A stretch of DNA of 64,000 nt from contig BCIO01000003.1 of the NCBI GenBank assembly GCA_001599975.1, positions 248,001-312,000 of the forward strand, read 5' to 3'. The notes under the pieces were generated by a model that was not told the origin of the DNA, did no database searches, and was given only the letters and a program-made list of their open reading frames with translations. Source of the DNA: Cystobasidiopsis lactophilus (lineage: Eukaryota; Basidiomycota; Agaricostilbomycetes; Agaricostilbales; Chionosphaeraceae). Below are positions 21,975 to 33,299 of this stretch, piece after piece. Numbering within the stretch: the first letter of the stretch is position 1; each line of letters begins with the position of its first letter. Position numbers and translations under genes: made by a program.

Positions 21975-23223
21975 ATGGGCCTCTTTTGCACTCTTGACTC
22001 TCTTGCCGTCAAACAACCAAGCATGAAGCTACCTGGATCCAAAGGCCTCCATTTCATTGGGATCAACTTGATAAGAGCTCTGACGGTGATCGCAATCGGC
22101 TTGCTCGTCGCCGCCGAAATCGTGTCCTTAGCCAAGTAAGCCTCTATTCTGTCTTCGAAGTCATACAATATTCTCACAACCAGCTACCAGAAACATCAAC
22201 GCGTTCGCACACCGCAATTCAGAGTCAACCTCTTCGCCCGGCTCAGCCAACGACTTCATCTCTTCCTCCTTTCCTTCCCACAAGCCCTTCTATGCCACTT
22301 CAACATCAAAGACCACCAGAGCCCTCATCGCCGAACAGCACAGCCGGACCCCGGTGGCCAGCCCGACGCCTACGCTCACGTTTGCCACCACTTTGGTCCA
22401 GCCCGACTCCGCCCTCAAGAGCTCCATCGCGGCCGCAGCGGCAGAAGCGCAAGCTAGCCTGACGCAAAATTGGAGGCGCTCAAAGAGGAGGCTCGATGAT
22501 GACCACTTTCACTTGGCCGAGCGAGCACCATCGGATGACGATCAAGAGTCGAGCAATGAGGACTGCGGCTATGTGGACGGCACAGACATCCCCAAAGAGT
22601 GAGCCGCTCTCTGCAATTCCTCTTCGTTTCCTAGCCAATAAGAATGCAGGGCCGGCGGCATCGTCTTCTTCGCGCTGTCGAAAATCTTCTCCGTGCTGGC
22701 GCTCGCCTTCATGCTGATCAGCGAGGTCTCCCCGCCCGTCGTCGAAAAGTTCTTCGCCAAGTATTTCCCTCCCCTCTCTGGCCAGGCAGGCGTCGGCTGG
22801 CTCGGCGCTTTGCTGGTGTGGATTTCGGCCAGCGTATTGGCAGCTCCCGCCACCACTTTCCCCAAACTCGCCGCTTGGTTCGCTTTTGTGCTCGGCTGCC
22901 TCAACATCATTCTGGTATGCTCTTCCTCTCTCATTCAAGTTGAATACAGTTGATCTTAGAGCGTACAGGGCGTCACCTTGCTCGGCTCAGTGCGCACCAT
23001 CCGTGCCTTGGTCCCGACCGACAAGCCAGTTCTCAGCGAGGGTCCCTACAATTCCAACTACGCGCCTTCGTCCGTCTACTCTTCCGCTTCTTCCACACGC
23101 AAGACAGCAAAGGTTGGCATCTCGGCGTCAGACGTTTCAGCGCCACTGCCGGCCTACCACGCTCCCTCTTCGTACAAGCCTGCCGCCTCGTCAAGTGGCT
23201 CTGCCATGCCTTCTGCTCTCTAG
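21975..23223 (+). CDS. four-TM fungal membrane protein (DUF7598-like)
   Basis: The ATG at 21975 gives MGLFCTLDSLAVKQPS. An in-frame ATG at 22023 (MKLPGSKGLHFIGINLIRAL) fits the family start better. Four exons are joined through introns starting GTAAGC (after LAK), GTGAGC (after DIPKE) and GTATGC (after CLNIIL). The hydrophobic segments are ALTVIAIGLLVAAEIV, FFALSKIFSVLALAFMLI, GALLVWISASVLAAPA and FAFVLGCLNIIL. The first two flank a long Ser-rich loop with KRRLDDDHFH. The tail is Ser/Tyr-rich. The layout matches a family I recall as DUF7598. No catalytic motif is visible and the location is unknown. Confidence 0.75.
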
Positions 23224-23363
23224 ATTCCTCACCCATTGTAATAGCTTCAGCCACACATTTTTGCATTCTTCATTCCCAAGCATTTTCCCGTCGCATGCCG
23301 TCAGAGACAGGGGCTCGTGCGCTCTTGACGTGCCCGGCTTCTTTTCGTCTGTCCCAACGAAGC

Positions 23364-25322
23364 ATGCCTCCTCGAAAGCGTCGACAGAGCGTTGCTGAGC
23401 CCAGCGCAGGTGATGCCGACTACGTCCCAGCCAAGAGAGCTCGCTCGGCCGCTCCGCCAACTCGACCAAAGGGCGGGAACCTGCCCTCGAGCCCCGGCAA
23501 GGCGAACAGGAGTCGGAGTGCGACTCCGGGCGCCAAACAGCGAGGGAGCCGAGCTCAGACCGAGTTTCTTTTGTTGCCGACCATGATTGACATGTCGAAG
23601 CGGGCGTCGACGCTGGCCATCTGTGGCAAGTCCTCCCTTCCCGCCCGCTGTCAATTCTGACTGCCGACAGAGGAGGATTGCAGGCTCGGGAGGAATGGGC
23701 CAGTTCGGATTGGGAGTCAACTCGTTGGGAAGCCTGGCCAACTTCGAGCAGCATCAATGGTTTGAAGACGCCCGGCTCGACGACCCCAAATACCGGCTGG
23801 ACGACGTGGCTTGCGGATCCTACCACACGCTGGCTTTGACCTCTTACCACAATGTCGTGTCTTGGGGCGTGAACGACAACGGCGCTCTTGGAAGGAACAC
23901 TGCCAGCCAGGGCGACATTCCATCCGAAGCGCTGGAGACCATGCCACTGCCAGTTGCACTGCCGGAAGATTTCAGACCGACGAAGGTGGCTGCGGGAGAC
24001 TCGTTCTCGGTCGTCCTATCCGAGTCTGGCGATGTGGGTGCCAGTCCCAAGTCAGCGCGAAATGGTGTGCTGACGCTGTGCCTGGCTCCACAGATCATCC
24101 ACTTTGGCGCTTTCCGGTCCAGCGACGGTCTTTTGAACTCTTCGATAGCTTTCCAAGGTGTCAAGCCGGATATACCAGACGGCATTGCGACGGTGGCGGT
24201 CGGAAGCGACCACGTCCTCGCTTTGGATGTGCATGGCGGAGTGTGGAGCTATGGTCAGTGACACTCTACAACCCCAAAGAATCATACTGATTCTTGTCGC
24301 CTGGATGTCTGTTGACAGGCAATGGGCAGCAGGGCCAGCTCGGTCGCAAGGTGATTGAAAGACGCAAAGCCAACGGGCTCACACCACAAAAGCTCTTCCT
24401 TCGTCGGGTGGTCGCCATCGGAGCCGGGTGGTTCAGCAGCTTTGCGGTCTTGAAGAATGGCACGGTCTATGGCTGGGGCCTCAACTCGTTCAAGCAGACG
24501 GCCATTGCGGAGGCAGAGGGCGGCTTTCTTGATGTGGTGTCCATTCCGACGGAGATCACCAGCTTACATCCGACCAACCACGGCGGCGCCAAAGTCATCC
24601 AGATCACGGCTGGCGAGTTTCACAGTCGTGCGTGCTCTTCGTCCCTGCCAGCTGGCCGGCAATGAAGCATTCAGGTCGCACAGTCTTCTTGCTCGACAAC
24701 GGCACCGTCTTGGGATGCGGAAGATGTGACGGATACGAGTTGGGCTTGGACGACGATCACCCGGTGATGATGGCAAGTCGAGCGCAGGCGGAGAAAGCCA
24801 AAGCGAAGTCAGCACTTTCACCTGATCCAGCTAGGTCTTATGCTCATCCGCAAACAGGAGCAAGGGGGATCCAGACGCGCCAGCTGCAGCTGTCATTGCT
24901 CAGCCTCAGAAGATCACCTTTCCGACAGAAGAAGGGACAGGTCGGGAGGCCAAGATTGTTCAAATTTCTTCCGGCAAGCGGCAGTAGGTTGCGAGCTCAC
25001 GGCTTCTGCTCTTGCTGACTATGGGCGCTCCAGCAACTTTGCGGTGTCCGATAGCGGTGTGGCATATGCGTGGGGCTTTTCGCCAGAGAAAGCCATGGGT
25101 TTGGGAGACGGTGAGGTCTAGCCCTCTGGGTATCAATGCGTCATGCTAAGGCGATCCACACAGTGGAAGTGCAACCTACTCCAAAAGCCATCCCACTTCA
25201 AAGCAAGGTCATCAAAGCGGGTGAGTTCCTTGAGTTTCCTCCTTGACTTCTCAGCTTGCCAACGTGCTGGGCGAATAGCGGCCGGCCTGACACATTCTGT
25301 CCTGTCTGTGGTTGTGCAATGA
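23364..25322 (+). CDS. RCC1-family Ran guanine-nucleotide exchange factor
   Basis: The N-terminal 80 residues are basic (MPPRKRRQSVAEPSAG…RPKGGN), as in nuclear RCC1. At least six RCC1 blade signatures follow: GSGGMGQFGLG, SYHNVVSWGVNDNGALGR, IIHFGAFRSSDGLL, GVWSYGNGQQGQLGR, GTVYGWGLN and GRCDGYELGL, with AGLTHSVLSVVVQ closing the propeller. The protein loads Ran with GTP at chromatin, driving nuclear transport and spindle assembly. Eight or nine exons are read. The first intron (23626–23683) uses a GC donor (GCAAGT). Orthologues are PIM1 of S. pombe and SRM1 of budding yeast, assigned by domain content only. Confidence 0.92.
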
Positions 25323-25465
25323 AGACACCAACCCTCTTGAATTGCATGCGAAGACGTTAAGACCGGTTGCCAATAAATTAAGGAGAAGATGACGGGAGGG
25401 AAGAAAAACAACAACAAGGAACATGCTGGACGAAAGATGAAAGCGTGCTGTCGCCATGAGTGGCT

Positions 25466-26602
25466 CAGAATGAAGAGGCGATCGACCCGATGTCAAGGAA
25501 GTCGGCGCCGATCCGAAGCAGCAGATCCTGGGCTGGGGCGTGGTCGTTGGTCGTTCGCATCAAATGGGCGTATCGGCACTTGCGGCCCTTCCTTGATAAC
25601 ACAAATTCTCCTCCCAGCTCTAATCACCCCAGTCAGCATCCTGATCGCAAGATAAAGAAGGACAAGAACCAAACGCACGTTGTACTGGACCAGCATTGCT
25701 GAACAGGTGGCCAAGTTTAAGGCCTCTCGCGATGCCAATCAAAATGGTGTCCAAGAAGGTCCCGGTGCTGTGTGAGGAAGTAAGCAACCTGGTGACATTT
25801 GTCTGATGGAAGGAGCTAATGCGCACAAGTAGAAGGATTTGACGTTCTTGTTAACGCCCTTTTGGAAGCGCATCCCGAGGGTCTTGTAAAGCGACCCTGA
25901 AGGGTTGGCGTACACCTCGTACTCGAGGTTAAGAAGGTCTGTAGCGCCCCGACGCGGTGTGAGCAGCAGATCGGGAAGACCGAAGCCACCAATGCCAGCG
26001 CACCTTTGTAAGGCCGGATGAAGACCGGAGAACCGCAGCCGATGATAATCAGCTTAGCGTTGGCCTCCAGTAGGACGTGCGGCTTCATTTTGTCTTGCAG
26101 GGTGAGGTACACCTGGAAGCAGAGCGATATGTAAGCACCTTCAAGCTCCACTTTTGGGCATTGCGCGATCTGAAGGCAACGCACTAGGAAATCCTGGCAC
26201 AGACCACACCGGAAGCTGCAGCAACAAGGTCAGATGGATTGTAGAGAGGCCACAGGGGAGCAGGCGTACTGCCGAATGAAAACAACACTGGCGAGTCGAC
26301 TTCAGCCACCTTTATCGATCAAAGATTTAAGAGCGCTCACATGTTAGATGGTGCTGTGAGGACGCTTTCCAATGTAATTGGCTGTTCCAGAGGGTCAGCG
26401 AGGGCAAGCAAGGCTGAGGAATCAAGGCACAAACCTCGCCATCTTCGTTGAAGACGATGTCCTGCCTAGCCTCCTTGAGCACCTTCTCAGTCGGCAGGGG
26501 ATCGCCTGTCCGCTCTTCGCTTGCTTCTCCTGTCGGAACGGAGAGGCCTTCGGGGACGACCGACCACTTGATGATAGTCTCGTCAGCGCCGTGGGTTGCC
26601 AT
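25466..26602 (-). CDS. PRXL2/AAED1-like thioredoxin-fold protein
   Basis: Seven exons are proposed. Exon 1 runs MATHGADETIIKWSVV to DIVFNEDGE, exon 2 gives PITLESVLTAPSN, and exon 3 is only 30 nt (26270–26299). The joined core reads SVVFIRHFRCGLCQDFL with a CxxC redox pair, then AKLIIIGCGSPVFIRPYK and EYEVYANPSGSLYKTLGM, and ends GGEFVLSRKGR and MRTTNDHAPAQDLL. This is the order of the AhpC/TSA-like AAED1 (PRXL2) family, thought to be thiol antioxidants. Length is about 240 residues. There is no signal peptide. The substrate is unknown for the family. Confidence 0.85.
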
Positions 26603-26893
26603 TGATAGAGTCGCGACTGGGACGTGGGAGATGGCGTTACTGAGCTGGACCTCTGGCGCTATTCACAGCGTTCGTTGCTAGGCGTCTACGAAAGGGTACA
26701 GAAACAGCAGGCGGACCAGAGCAAGAGTGTGAATTGTCGCCGAGAAAAAAAGGGCTGATCGTCAGACCATGCCCTTCAAGGCACACACTGCGCCGAATTA
26801 AGGTTCATCCTTATGTCCCTCCCGAAAATTGGCCCTAGGCCTGTTTGATGCAAAGGGAGAATGCTATACAAGTTCGAAATGCAAAACGAGGGT

Positions 26894-28730
26894 TCAATGC
26901 TTGGGCTCAGCCACAAACTCTAAGTCGGCCTCTTCGTCTGTCGAGGAGACGCTTCTATACCTCCATCCCATCACCCAATTCGCCACCATGGCGTGCTGCT
27001 CGAATGCGAACGTCGCTCCCATGACCGCCACCATGCCCACGACCACCGCCACCGTGAGCTGGTACTGGAAGAAGATGATGCAGACAATGACGGTGAGGAC
27101 GACGGAGGCGGAGAGCGCAAAGCCCTTGGCCACGTTGTCGGCGTGCTTGATCTGTTGGCAAAACATCGCAATTAGTCGAATCAAATGGGCACATCGAAAG
27201 GAGGAGCACGAACCACCAAAGCGGTGAGCAGCCCGCCAATTGCCTGAATCGCGATGACCACCCAAGTGAGGGCGTTGAAGCCTTCTAAGAAGGAGCCGAA
27301 GATGACGTTGACCGGCTTGAACAAGCCGATCAAGTTTTGGTCGAGGGTGAGTTCCGCGCTCCAGTTGCCAAAGGCCGCCCCGTCGCGGGTGTACGTCTCG
27401 ACGGCGACGACAAAGATACCAATGACGCAGCTAAAAAGCGAGAGCTGGATGTTGCGAGCCCAAAGGGACGCTTCGACAGCGGGCGTTGGCGGAATTGGCA
27501 CTTGGGTGGGCCTGAACTCGCCAGAGATCGAGTGGCGGTTGAAAGAGAGGCGTCGGCGCGACGAAGAGGTCGTCGCGCTCGAGTTGGACATCAAGCTGGA
27601 GGACCGGCGGTGCTCTCGGATGCTCTTGAAGCTCTCTTCGGGTGGCGGCGGTGGCGCCGCTTTTTTCTTGAGAACCAGCTCAAAGTAGGTGGCCGCGACG
27701 GCCGAGCAGAAGCACGAGCACACGACGGAAAGCAAGCCGATCATGTGGCTCTGGTCGAAGTTGCTGAGGTCGACTTGCAACGCTCTCCGTGCGTGGCTGG
27801 CGGGAGGTGGCGGTGGCGAACGGGCCGAGAGCTGGATGGTGGCGACTCCCAATCCCAGCACAAGCAAGGACAGCCATTGAACCTTGCCGAGCCGTCGTCC
27901 GAGCATGATCACAGCGCACAGTGCCGTGATGAGGGTCTGCAATGGTCTTCAGGAAGGCGGCAGAAGGTCAGACCAAAATAACCCACCTTGAGCTGGAAGG
28001 TGATTTGGAAGACAGGTACCGACAGGTTTCGCGCAGCGACGTAGCTGCAGGACATACGATCAGAACAGAGGACCAGGTAGGCGTCCATAGGGAGAAGACC
28101 AAACCCACATGAGATTATTTTGAATCAGGAACAAGAAGGCAGGAAACGCCATGTACCACCATTGGGGGCAGAACACTTGCTGGAAGAAGAGGCGAAGTTG
28201 ACTGGGAGCGGGACCTTGAGGTGCAAGGGAGATCGCAGCAGCAGACGAGGACGAGGGCAGAAGGCGCTGCTCTTCTGGCATTGAGTGCGTGGGGAAGTCC
28301 GCTGTTTCCGGAGTCGACAGGTCGTTGAAGTGGACGACATGCTCCTCTTCCTCCTCCTTTTCTAACACAGCATTCGAAACCTGGCTGCGGGTGCTCTTCG
28401 CCTTGAGGTTGTCGCTAACCACCAAAGCGGAAGACAGGAGTAGCTTCCCAATTTCTGCATAGCAACGGGCCCAGTTGAAGACCAGCCTAAGTATCAAGCG
28501 AACGAAGAAGAACACACCTGTGAGGAGAACAGCGCTGGAGGCTTTGTAAGACGGCCCCGAGGTCGAGGAGGTTTGCGAGACATGGATTCTGAGAGGGACG
28601 ATGTTGAGCCCAAACTGGCGCGCACTTTGGGCGGCAAGACCTACATGACGGCGAGCACAGTCGACTGCACACAGACTGAGACCAAGCTGAGGGTCCTTTT
28701 GGAGGCCAGCTGGCTCCACTGGGAGGCCAT
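26894..28730 (-). CDS. nucleotide-sugar transporter, SLC35A type (UDP-galactose-like)
   Basis: The start MASQWSQLASKRTLSLVSV at 28730 leads into LLTEIGKLLLSSALVVSDN. After a Ser-rich loop come FLIQNNLIYVAARNLSVPVF and QITFQLKTLITALCAVIMLG, the signature of the SLC35A family. Ten or so hydrophobic segments follow, with a cytosolic loop of over 100 residues (KKKAAPPPPPEES…) that is long for the family. The family motif KHADNVAKGFALSASVVLTV comes near the C-terminus. Such carriers import UDP-galactose or similar into the Golgi in exchange for UMP. Sugar specificity cannot be told. Five introns are read, one with a GTTCGT donor (27213). Confidence 0.92.
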
Positions 28731-29359
28731 TTTGGTTCTTGTCAAAGAGAAGGCCGAAAGTGAGCGAGACAAGGTTTTCAGTCCCTCGCTACCAGCAGCT
28801 TCATTGGCGCGCAAGCTCTCGGTGCTTTGCAGAGAAGGCTTGCGAACTTTGAGGGACCTCGAGCTGGCCCTGACGGGTGGCGGTCACCAACCAAATTGCC
28901 TTTCGCGGAAGGGAACGTGAAATGTGACAGGGCTGTGACAGGAGATCGGCATCTCAATGTCCCCTCCAATTCCTTGCTCTGTAGCTTACTGGGACTCTTG
29001 TGGCTTCATTTGAAGAGATTTTAGAGTATAAGGAGTGCACATCGAAAGAAAGCGCCAGATTTCATGCGGAATTTGCGCGCCATCTCCTCCCTCGTCCTTC
29101 TCACTCCCTTGCCACCATCTTCTGCTGTACTGCACGTCAAGAACACGTTCATGCTTAGCTCCGATTGACGATGGATGATCAGGAGCGCGCCGGCGATCCG
29201 CCAAGGTGGCTAGTCAAGACGCCTCCCCTGGCCCTGCTTCGCGAGTGGCTGCCGATTTTTCCAAATGCGTTTAGAGCCTTCGGCCTCTTTGGGCTTGCAA
29301 CCTCAAAGGCGTGACCTGCTCATGATGGAGGCGATTCTTTTCTGTTCCACCATCAACCC
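28731..29359. promoter_or_regulatory. divergent promoter region
   Basis: A 629-bp gap between the transporter (minus) and the first HtrL/YibB-like gene (plus). ORFs here lack support. Confidence 0.45.
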
Positions 29360-31264
29360 ATGGCAGCAACAGCAGAAGAACAGCGGCAAGCAGGCTGGAG
29401 CGAGGCGGCCGTGATTGAGCTGCAGCAAACCTCGCTGCATGGCTCTACGCGCCCCAACTATCGGGCCAGCGGCGACGCCAACATGTACCCACCAGAGTCA
29501 CAGCTCTTGCTGCCTGTTTCGTCGACTAGGAAAATGTCCAAGGACGACACGGCCGGGCCCCTCTCACCCTCATTGCCACCGCCGGCGTGGCGGAACACGA
29601 CGGCCAAGTCGGAAAAGACGCGCTTGAAGCAGATCATTGCTTTCCTTGTTCTGGTGATTTTGGGCTTGCTGGTAGTCATCGTCTTGCCAAACGACTACAT
29701 CCCGGAACCATTGGATCGAGTGCGGACGGCGTGGTCGCCTTCCGGCTTGGGCTCCTCCAAATCTGCCACCTCTTGCGCTGCACCAGAACCTGCAAGCAAC
29801 GTAACGGGTGTGACTTTGGTGTCTGCCTTCTACGTGGTCAGCGATGGACGGAAGCATACGGTGGATGGTGAGCGCTCGAATTCTTGGCACTGTAGCCCCG
29901 GAACTAAGACATGGGCCCGCACAACAGACTACTGGGGCTGGATCAAAAACTTCCTCGCCAATGTGGAGCAGCCGATAGTGTTTTGGACCTCACCCGACTT
30001 GGTCCCGAAAATCAAGGAGCTCAGAGGGAACAAGGTACGTTGACTCGACTACGATCAATGCTCAGTCTTGATTTTGCCTTTGTTGTCCCCACAGCCCATC
30101 ACGATTGTTGCCAACTACACTCATCCCTACGACATGGAGCCGATCCAGCAACTTGGTGGCAAAACGTGGGAGGAGCGGATGAACGCTATCGACCCCGAGC
30201 AATACAAGCACGTTTCCGGGGTCTACGGCCCGTGGACAGCAAAACCGTGGATTGTTCAGCAGTCGAAAGATCTCAACCCGTATAACTCCAAGTACTTCTT
30301 CTGGGTGCGTGCTCAAAGCGGGAACCGCCAACGTAATCTAATTTCCTGTCATCTCAGGTCGATGCGGGCGGTTTCAGGGAGGCAGAGCACCTTCACAACA
30401 TGAAGGCTCTTCCAGAACGCCTGGACGAGCTCTACAACTCGACTGGCATCCCGAAGGACACGATCATTTTGGGAGACGCCAACATCGCGTGGCCAGCAGG
30501 GTTGGACTACGTCAAGGATGCGACCCCTACAGGAGAGATGGATCGGATTGACTGTCACATCCAAGGTGGCTGGTTCGGCGGCCTGCCAGAGGCGATCGAC
30601 TGGTGGAAAGATGAAACTCTGCGCGTCACCATTCTTCAAGGTGGTTTGCAAAGGTAGGCCCTTGTCTCGTCCTTGTTAAGGTATCTGACTCAGTGCTATC
30701 GCAGATTCGCCGGTAAAGAGCAAGACACCTGGACCCACACAGCAAGGTTGAACTGGCCTCGCATTCTCGTTATGAATGTGCGTTACGCCTTTGCAGCATT
30801 CGATCGATCTCAATTCAAAGCTTCCAGATGTTCGAGAATAACGGTCAATGTGGCTGGGACGCTTGGGTAAGGCCTTTCTCTTGTTCAGCTCCTATGCACT
30901 ATCTAACTGTGCTGCTCAACAGTTCGCGTGAGTATTCCTCGTGCCCTTTCTCTGTCGCAGCTCATCTTTTGTCAAAGCTACGAATATTTCTCGGTGAGCT
31001 TCTCGAAATCTTCCTACAATTGAGCGCAGCTTATTTTTCGTTACAGGACGCCGCTTCCCAATGCAAAATTGCCTACTGGAGTGCGCTTCCTGCCTTGCCT
31101 CTTCATTCGAATTCTACTCATGACCTGTATGCTACTTTCCAGACGGTCCTGAGCTCTACAAGCAAGACCAACTCGCTCACGCCAATATCACGATCTCTCA
31201 CGGAACGACTGCGCGAGTGGCGGCCAAAGCCGGCATCAAGCGCCACGCTGTTGCATTTCGCTAG
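29360..31264 (+). CDS. HtrL/YibB-domain type II membrane protein, copy A
   Basis: The N-terminal cytosolic tail (about 95 residues) precedes one membrane segment, IIAFLVLVILGLLVVIVL, so a Golgi/ER type II topology is likely. The lumenal part shows TLVSAFYVVSDGRKHTV, DYWGWIKNFL, QPIVFWTSPDL, SKYFFWVDAGGFRE and TWTHTARLNWPRILVMN, the pattern of the HtrL/YibB family (PF09612). That family is known from bacteria and some eukaryotes and is suspected to be glycosyltransferase-related. At least eight exons are read. Exons after FENNGQCGWDAW are poorly resolved up to IAYWNGPELYKQDQL and the stop at 31262–31264. The next gene is a tandem paralogue. Confidence 0.8.
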
Positions 31265-31653
31265 CTTATAGCTCATCTTATATCATAATATGTAGTGGTT
31301 TGGTTGCATTTGAGGTGGTAGACCTGCATGTTGACGAACTTGGCATTGTCCCGCCCTCGCTCCACTGCTGATTGTTTGAGCCCTACACCTCAGTTCTCCT
31401 ATCTATTATCAATACGTAGACATGAGGCCGAGTCTTAAGCCAGTCGCCACCGGAACCACCATCCTGTCGCGCCACCACATTCCTCAATTCCCCAAGATTT
31501 AAAGTTTTGGGCGCAATCAGCGAGGCTCGCAGGCTTCCTCACTTCTGTGTATGTTTTGACCACTGTCTCGGTAGCACCAACGCAAAACCAAGCGCCAGAC
31601 GCGTTTTTTGGATCTGCTCCCGAACGCTTGCCATCGACAGCATCTCGACAAGA
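31265..31653. other. intergenic between tandem paralogues
   Basis: A 389-bp gap between copies A and B of the HtrL/YibB-like genes, with no supported ORF. It holds the copy B promoter. Confidence 0.45.
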
Positions 31654-33282
31654 ATGACAGCTGTCAACCCTGACCTCTCCAACAAGACTCCCAATTCGCG
31701 TTTATCCAAGACCAATGAAAAGTCGGAGTGGTCCTCTCCCGTTGCGTCGCCAGGCCCGACTTGGACTGCATCACCGGCAGCATCGAGGACCGCCCAATTC
31801 TTGCGCGGCCCGCGGCGGACTGTCACTGGCCTATGCTTGATGATTGCTGCTCTACTGATCGTCATCTGTCTGCAGAAGCAACAGAGTTTCAGCAATCTGT
31901 ATGCTTTGAGAACTCCAATGTGGCCGTCGTCGATCCTTCCTGCGATTCGGCAATCCTTTGATGTTCCCGCACCCAAAGGATACCGGTTTCAGAATGTAGA
32001 GTCCTACGGATCACCACCTAACTCAACGTCGGTGACTGTGGTCAGCGCGTACTTTCTGTTGTCGGACTTGGTCCGCCATCCCGAAAGTGGTGAGCGCCCG
32101 CGTTTTTGCTCCTGTCAACGCGCAACCACCTAAACACCGATTGAAAAACAGATTACTGGAATTGGCTCTACAACTTCTTGGCACACGTCGACTGCCCGAT
32201 CGTGTTGTACACCACTCACGACCTTGTGGACCGACTGAAAGAGCTGCGAATGGACAAGCCCATGACCATCATCACCGACTTTGGCCACCCTTGGGACCTG
32301 CCACCGATCAAACAGCTTGGAGGGCTGGTGTGGGAAGAGGCCATGAAGAAGTTGGACCCGGAGGCCGAGATGCATGTGGTGGGCATTTACGGAGCCTGGA
32401 CGGGCAAGCCTTGGATGGTCCAGCAAGCCAAGAATCTGGACCCTTATGGCTCTGATTATTTTGTTTGGGTGCGCATGGCCCTACTATATCCAAATTTGGA
32501 TATACATTGAACGGATTCGCACAGGTCGACGCTGGCGCCTTCCGCGATGCTGAGTCAAAGTACAACATGGCTCTGCTCCCTGATCGTTTCGAAGAGCTCT
32601 ACAACTCGACTAGCATCCCGGACGACACCATCGTTCTCGGCGACACCACGCTAGCTTGGCCAGCCGGGACAGATTACGTCAAAGCGGTCAACGACACAGA
32701 CGAGATGGACCGCGGGGACGAGTACATCCCAGGAGGCTGGTTTGGTGGCACGCATATCCAGGGAGGCTGGTTCGGAGGCAAGCCGGACGCGGTCGACTGG
32801 TGGGCGGCGGAGACGCTCCGGATCACCACCCTCCAAGGCGGGCTGCAAAGGTGGGGCCCTTCTCTCCTTGAGTTCAACGAACTCTTGCTAGAGAGCCCCG
32901 CAGATACGTCGGGGAAGACCAGGACGTTTGGACGCACACAGCCAGGGTGAACTGGCCGCGCGTGCTGGTGATGAATGTTCGTGGACCGCTCCCCCCGCAT
33001 CACTGTATAGTTGATGTTAAACACTGTCCACTGACAGATGTGGGAGAACAACGGCAAGTGCCACCTGGACAACTGGTTCGCCTGGCAAGCTTGGGCGTCG
33101 TCGTGGAACTGCACCATTGCCCTCTGGAGTGCGTGTCGCTTTCACTTGATGTCGTGAGCATGTGTAGACTTGGGGACCGTACAGATGGACCGGCCCTGCA
33201 CAAGCAAGAACAAGAGCTCCTCCTCGAGGCCGCCTTGGTGGCCACCTCCAATGAAACAATTGCAGTTGTGGCTCCCTCATGA
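31654..33282 (+). CDS. HtrL/YibB-domain type II membrane protein, copy B
   Basis: MTAVNPDLSNKTPNSR starts a cytosolic tail of about 55 residues, then the membrane segment GLCLMIAALLIVICL. The lumenal domain aligns with copy A throughout: SVTVVSAYFLLSD, DYWNWLYNFLAHVDCPIVLY, SDYFVWVDAGAFRDAE, DVWTHTARVNWPRVLVMN. The C-terminus is NGPALHKQEQELLLEAAL…VVAPS. Intron positions match copy A, which points to gene duplication. Copy B has an internal duplication, GGWFGGTHIQGGWFGG, where copy A has one GGWFGG. One intron starts GTTCGT (32977). The first intron of the downstream array begins only 32 nt after this stop. Confidence 0.8.
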
Positions 33283-33299
33283 GCTTCCCCGCGCCTCTT

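Noticed and set aside
25816-26184. unspliced ORF with AKLIIIGCG as a separate gene
   Set aside because: It is an exon of the PRXL2/AAED1-like gene, extended into introns.
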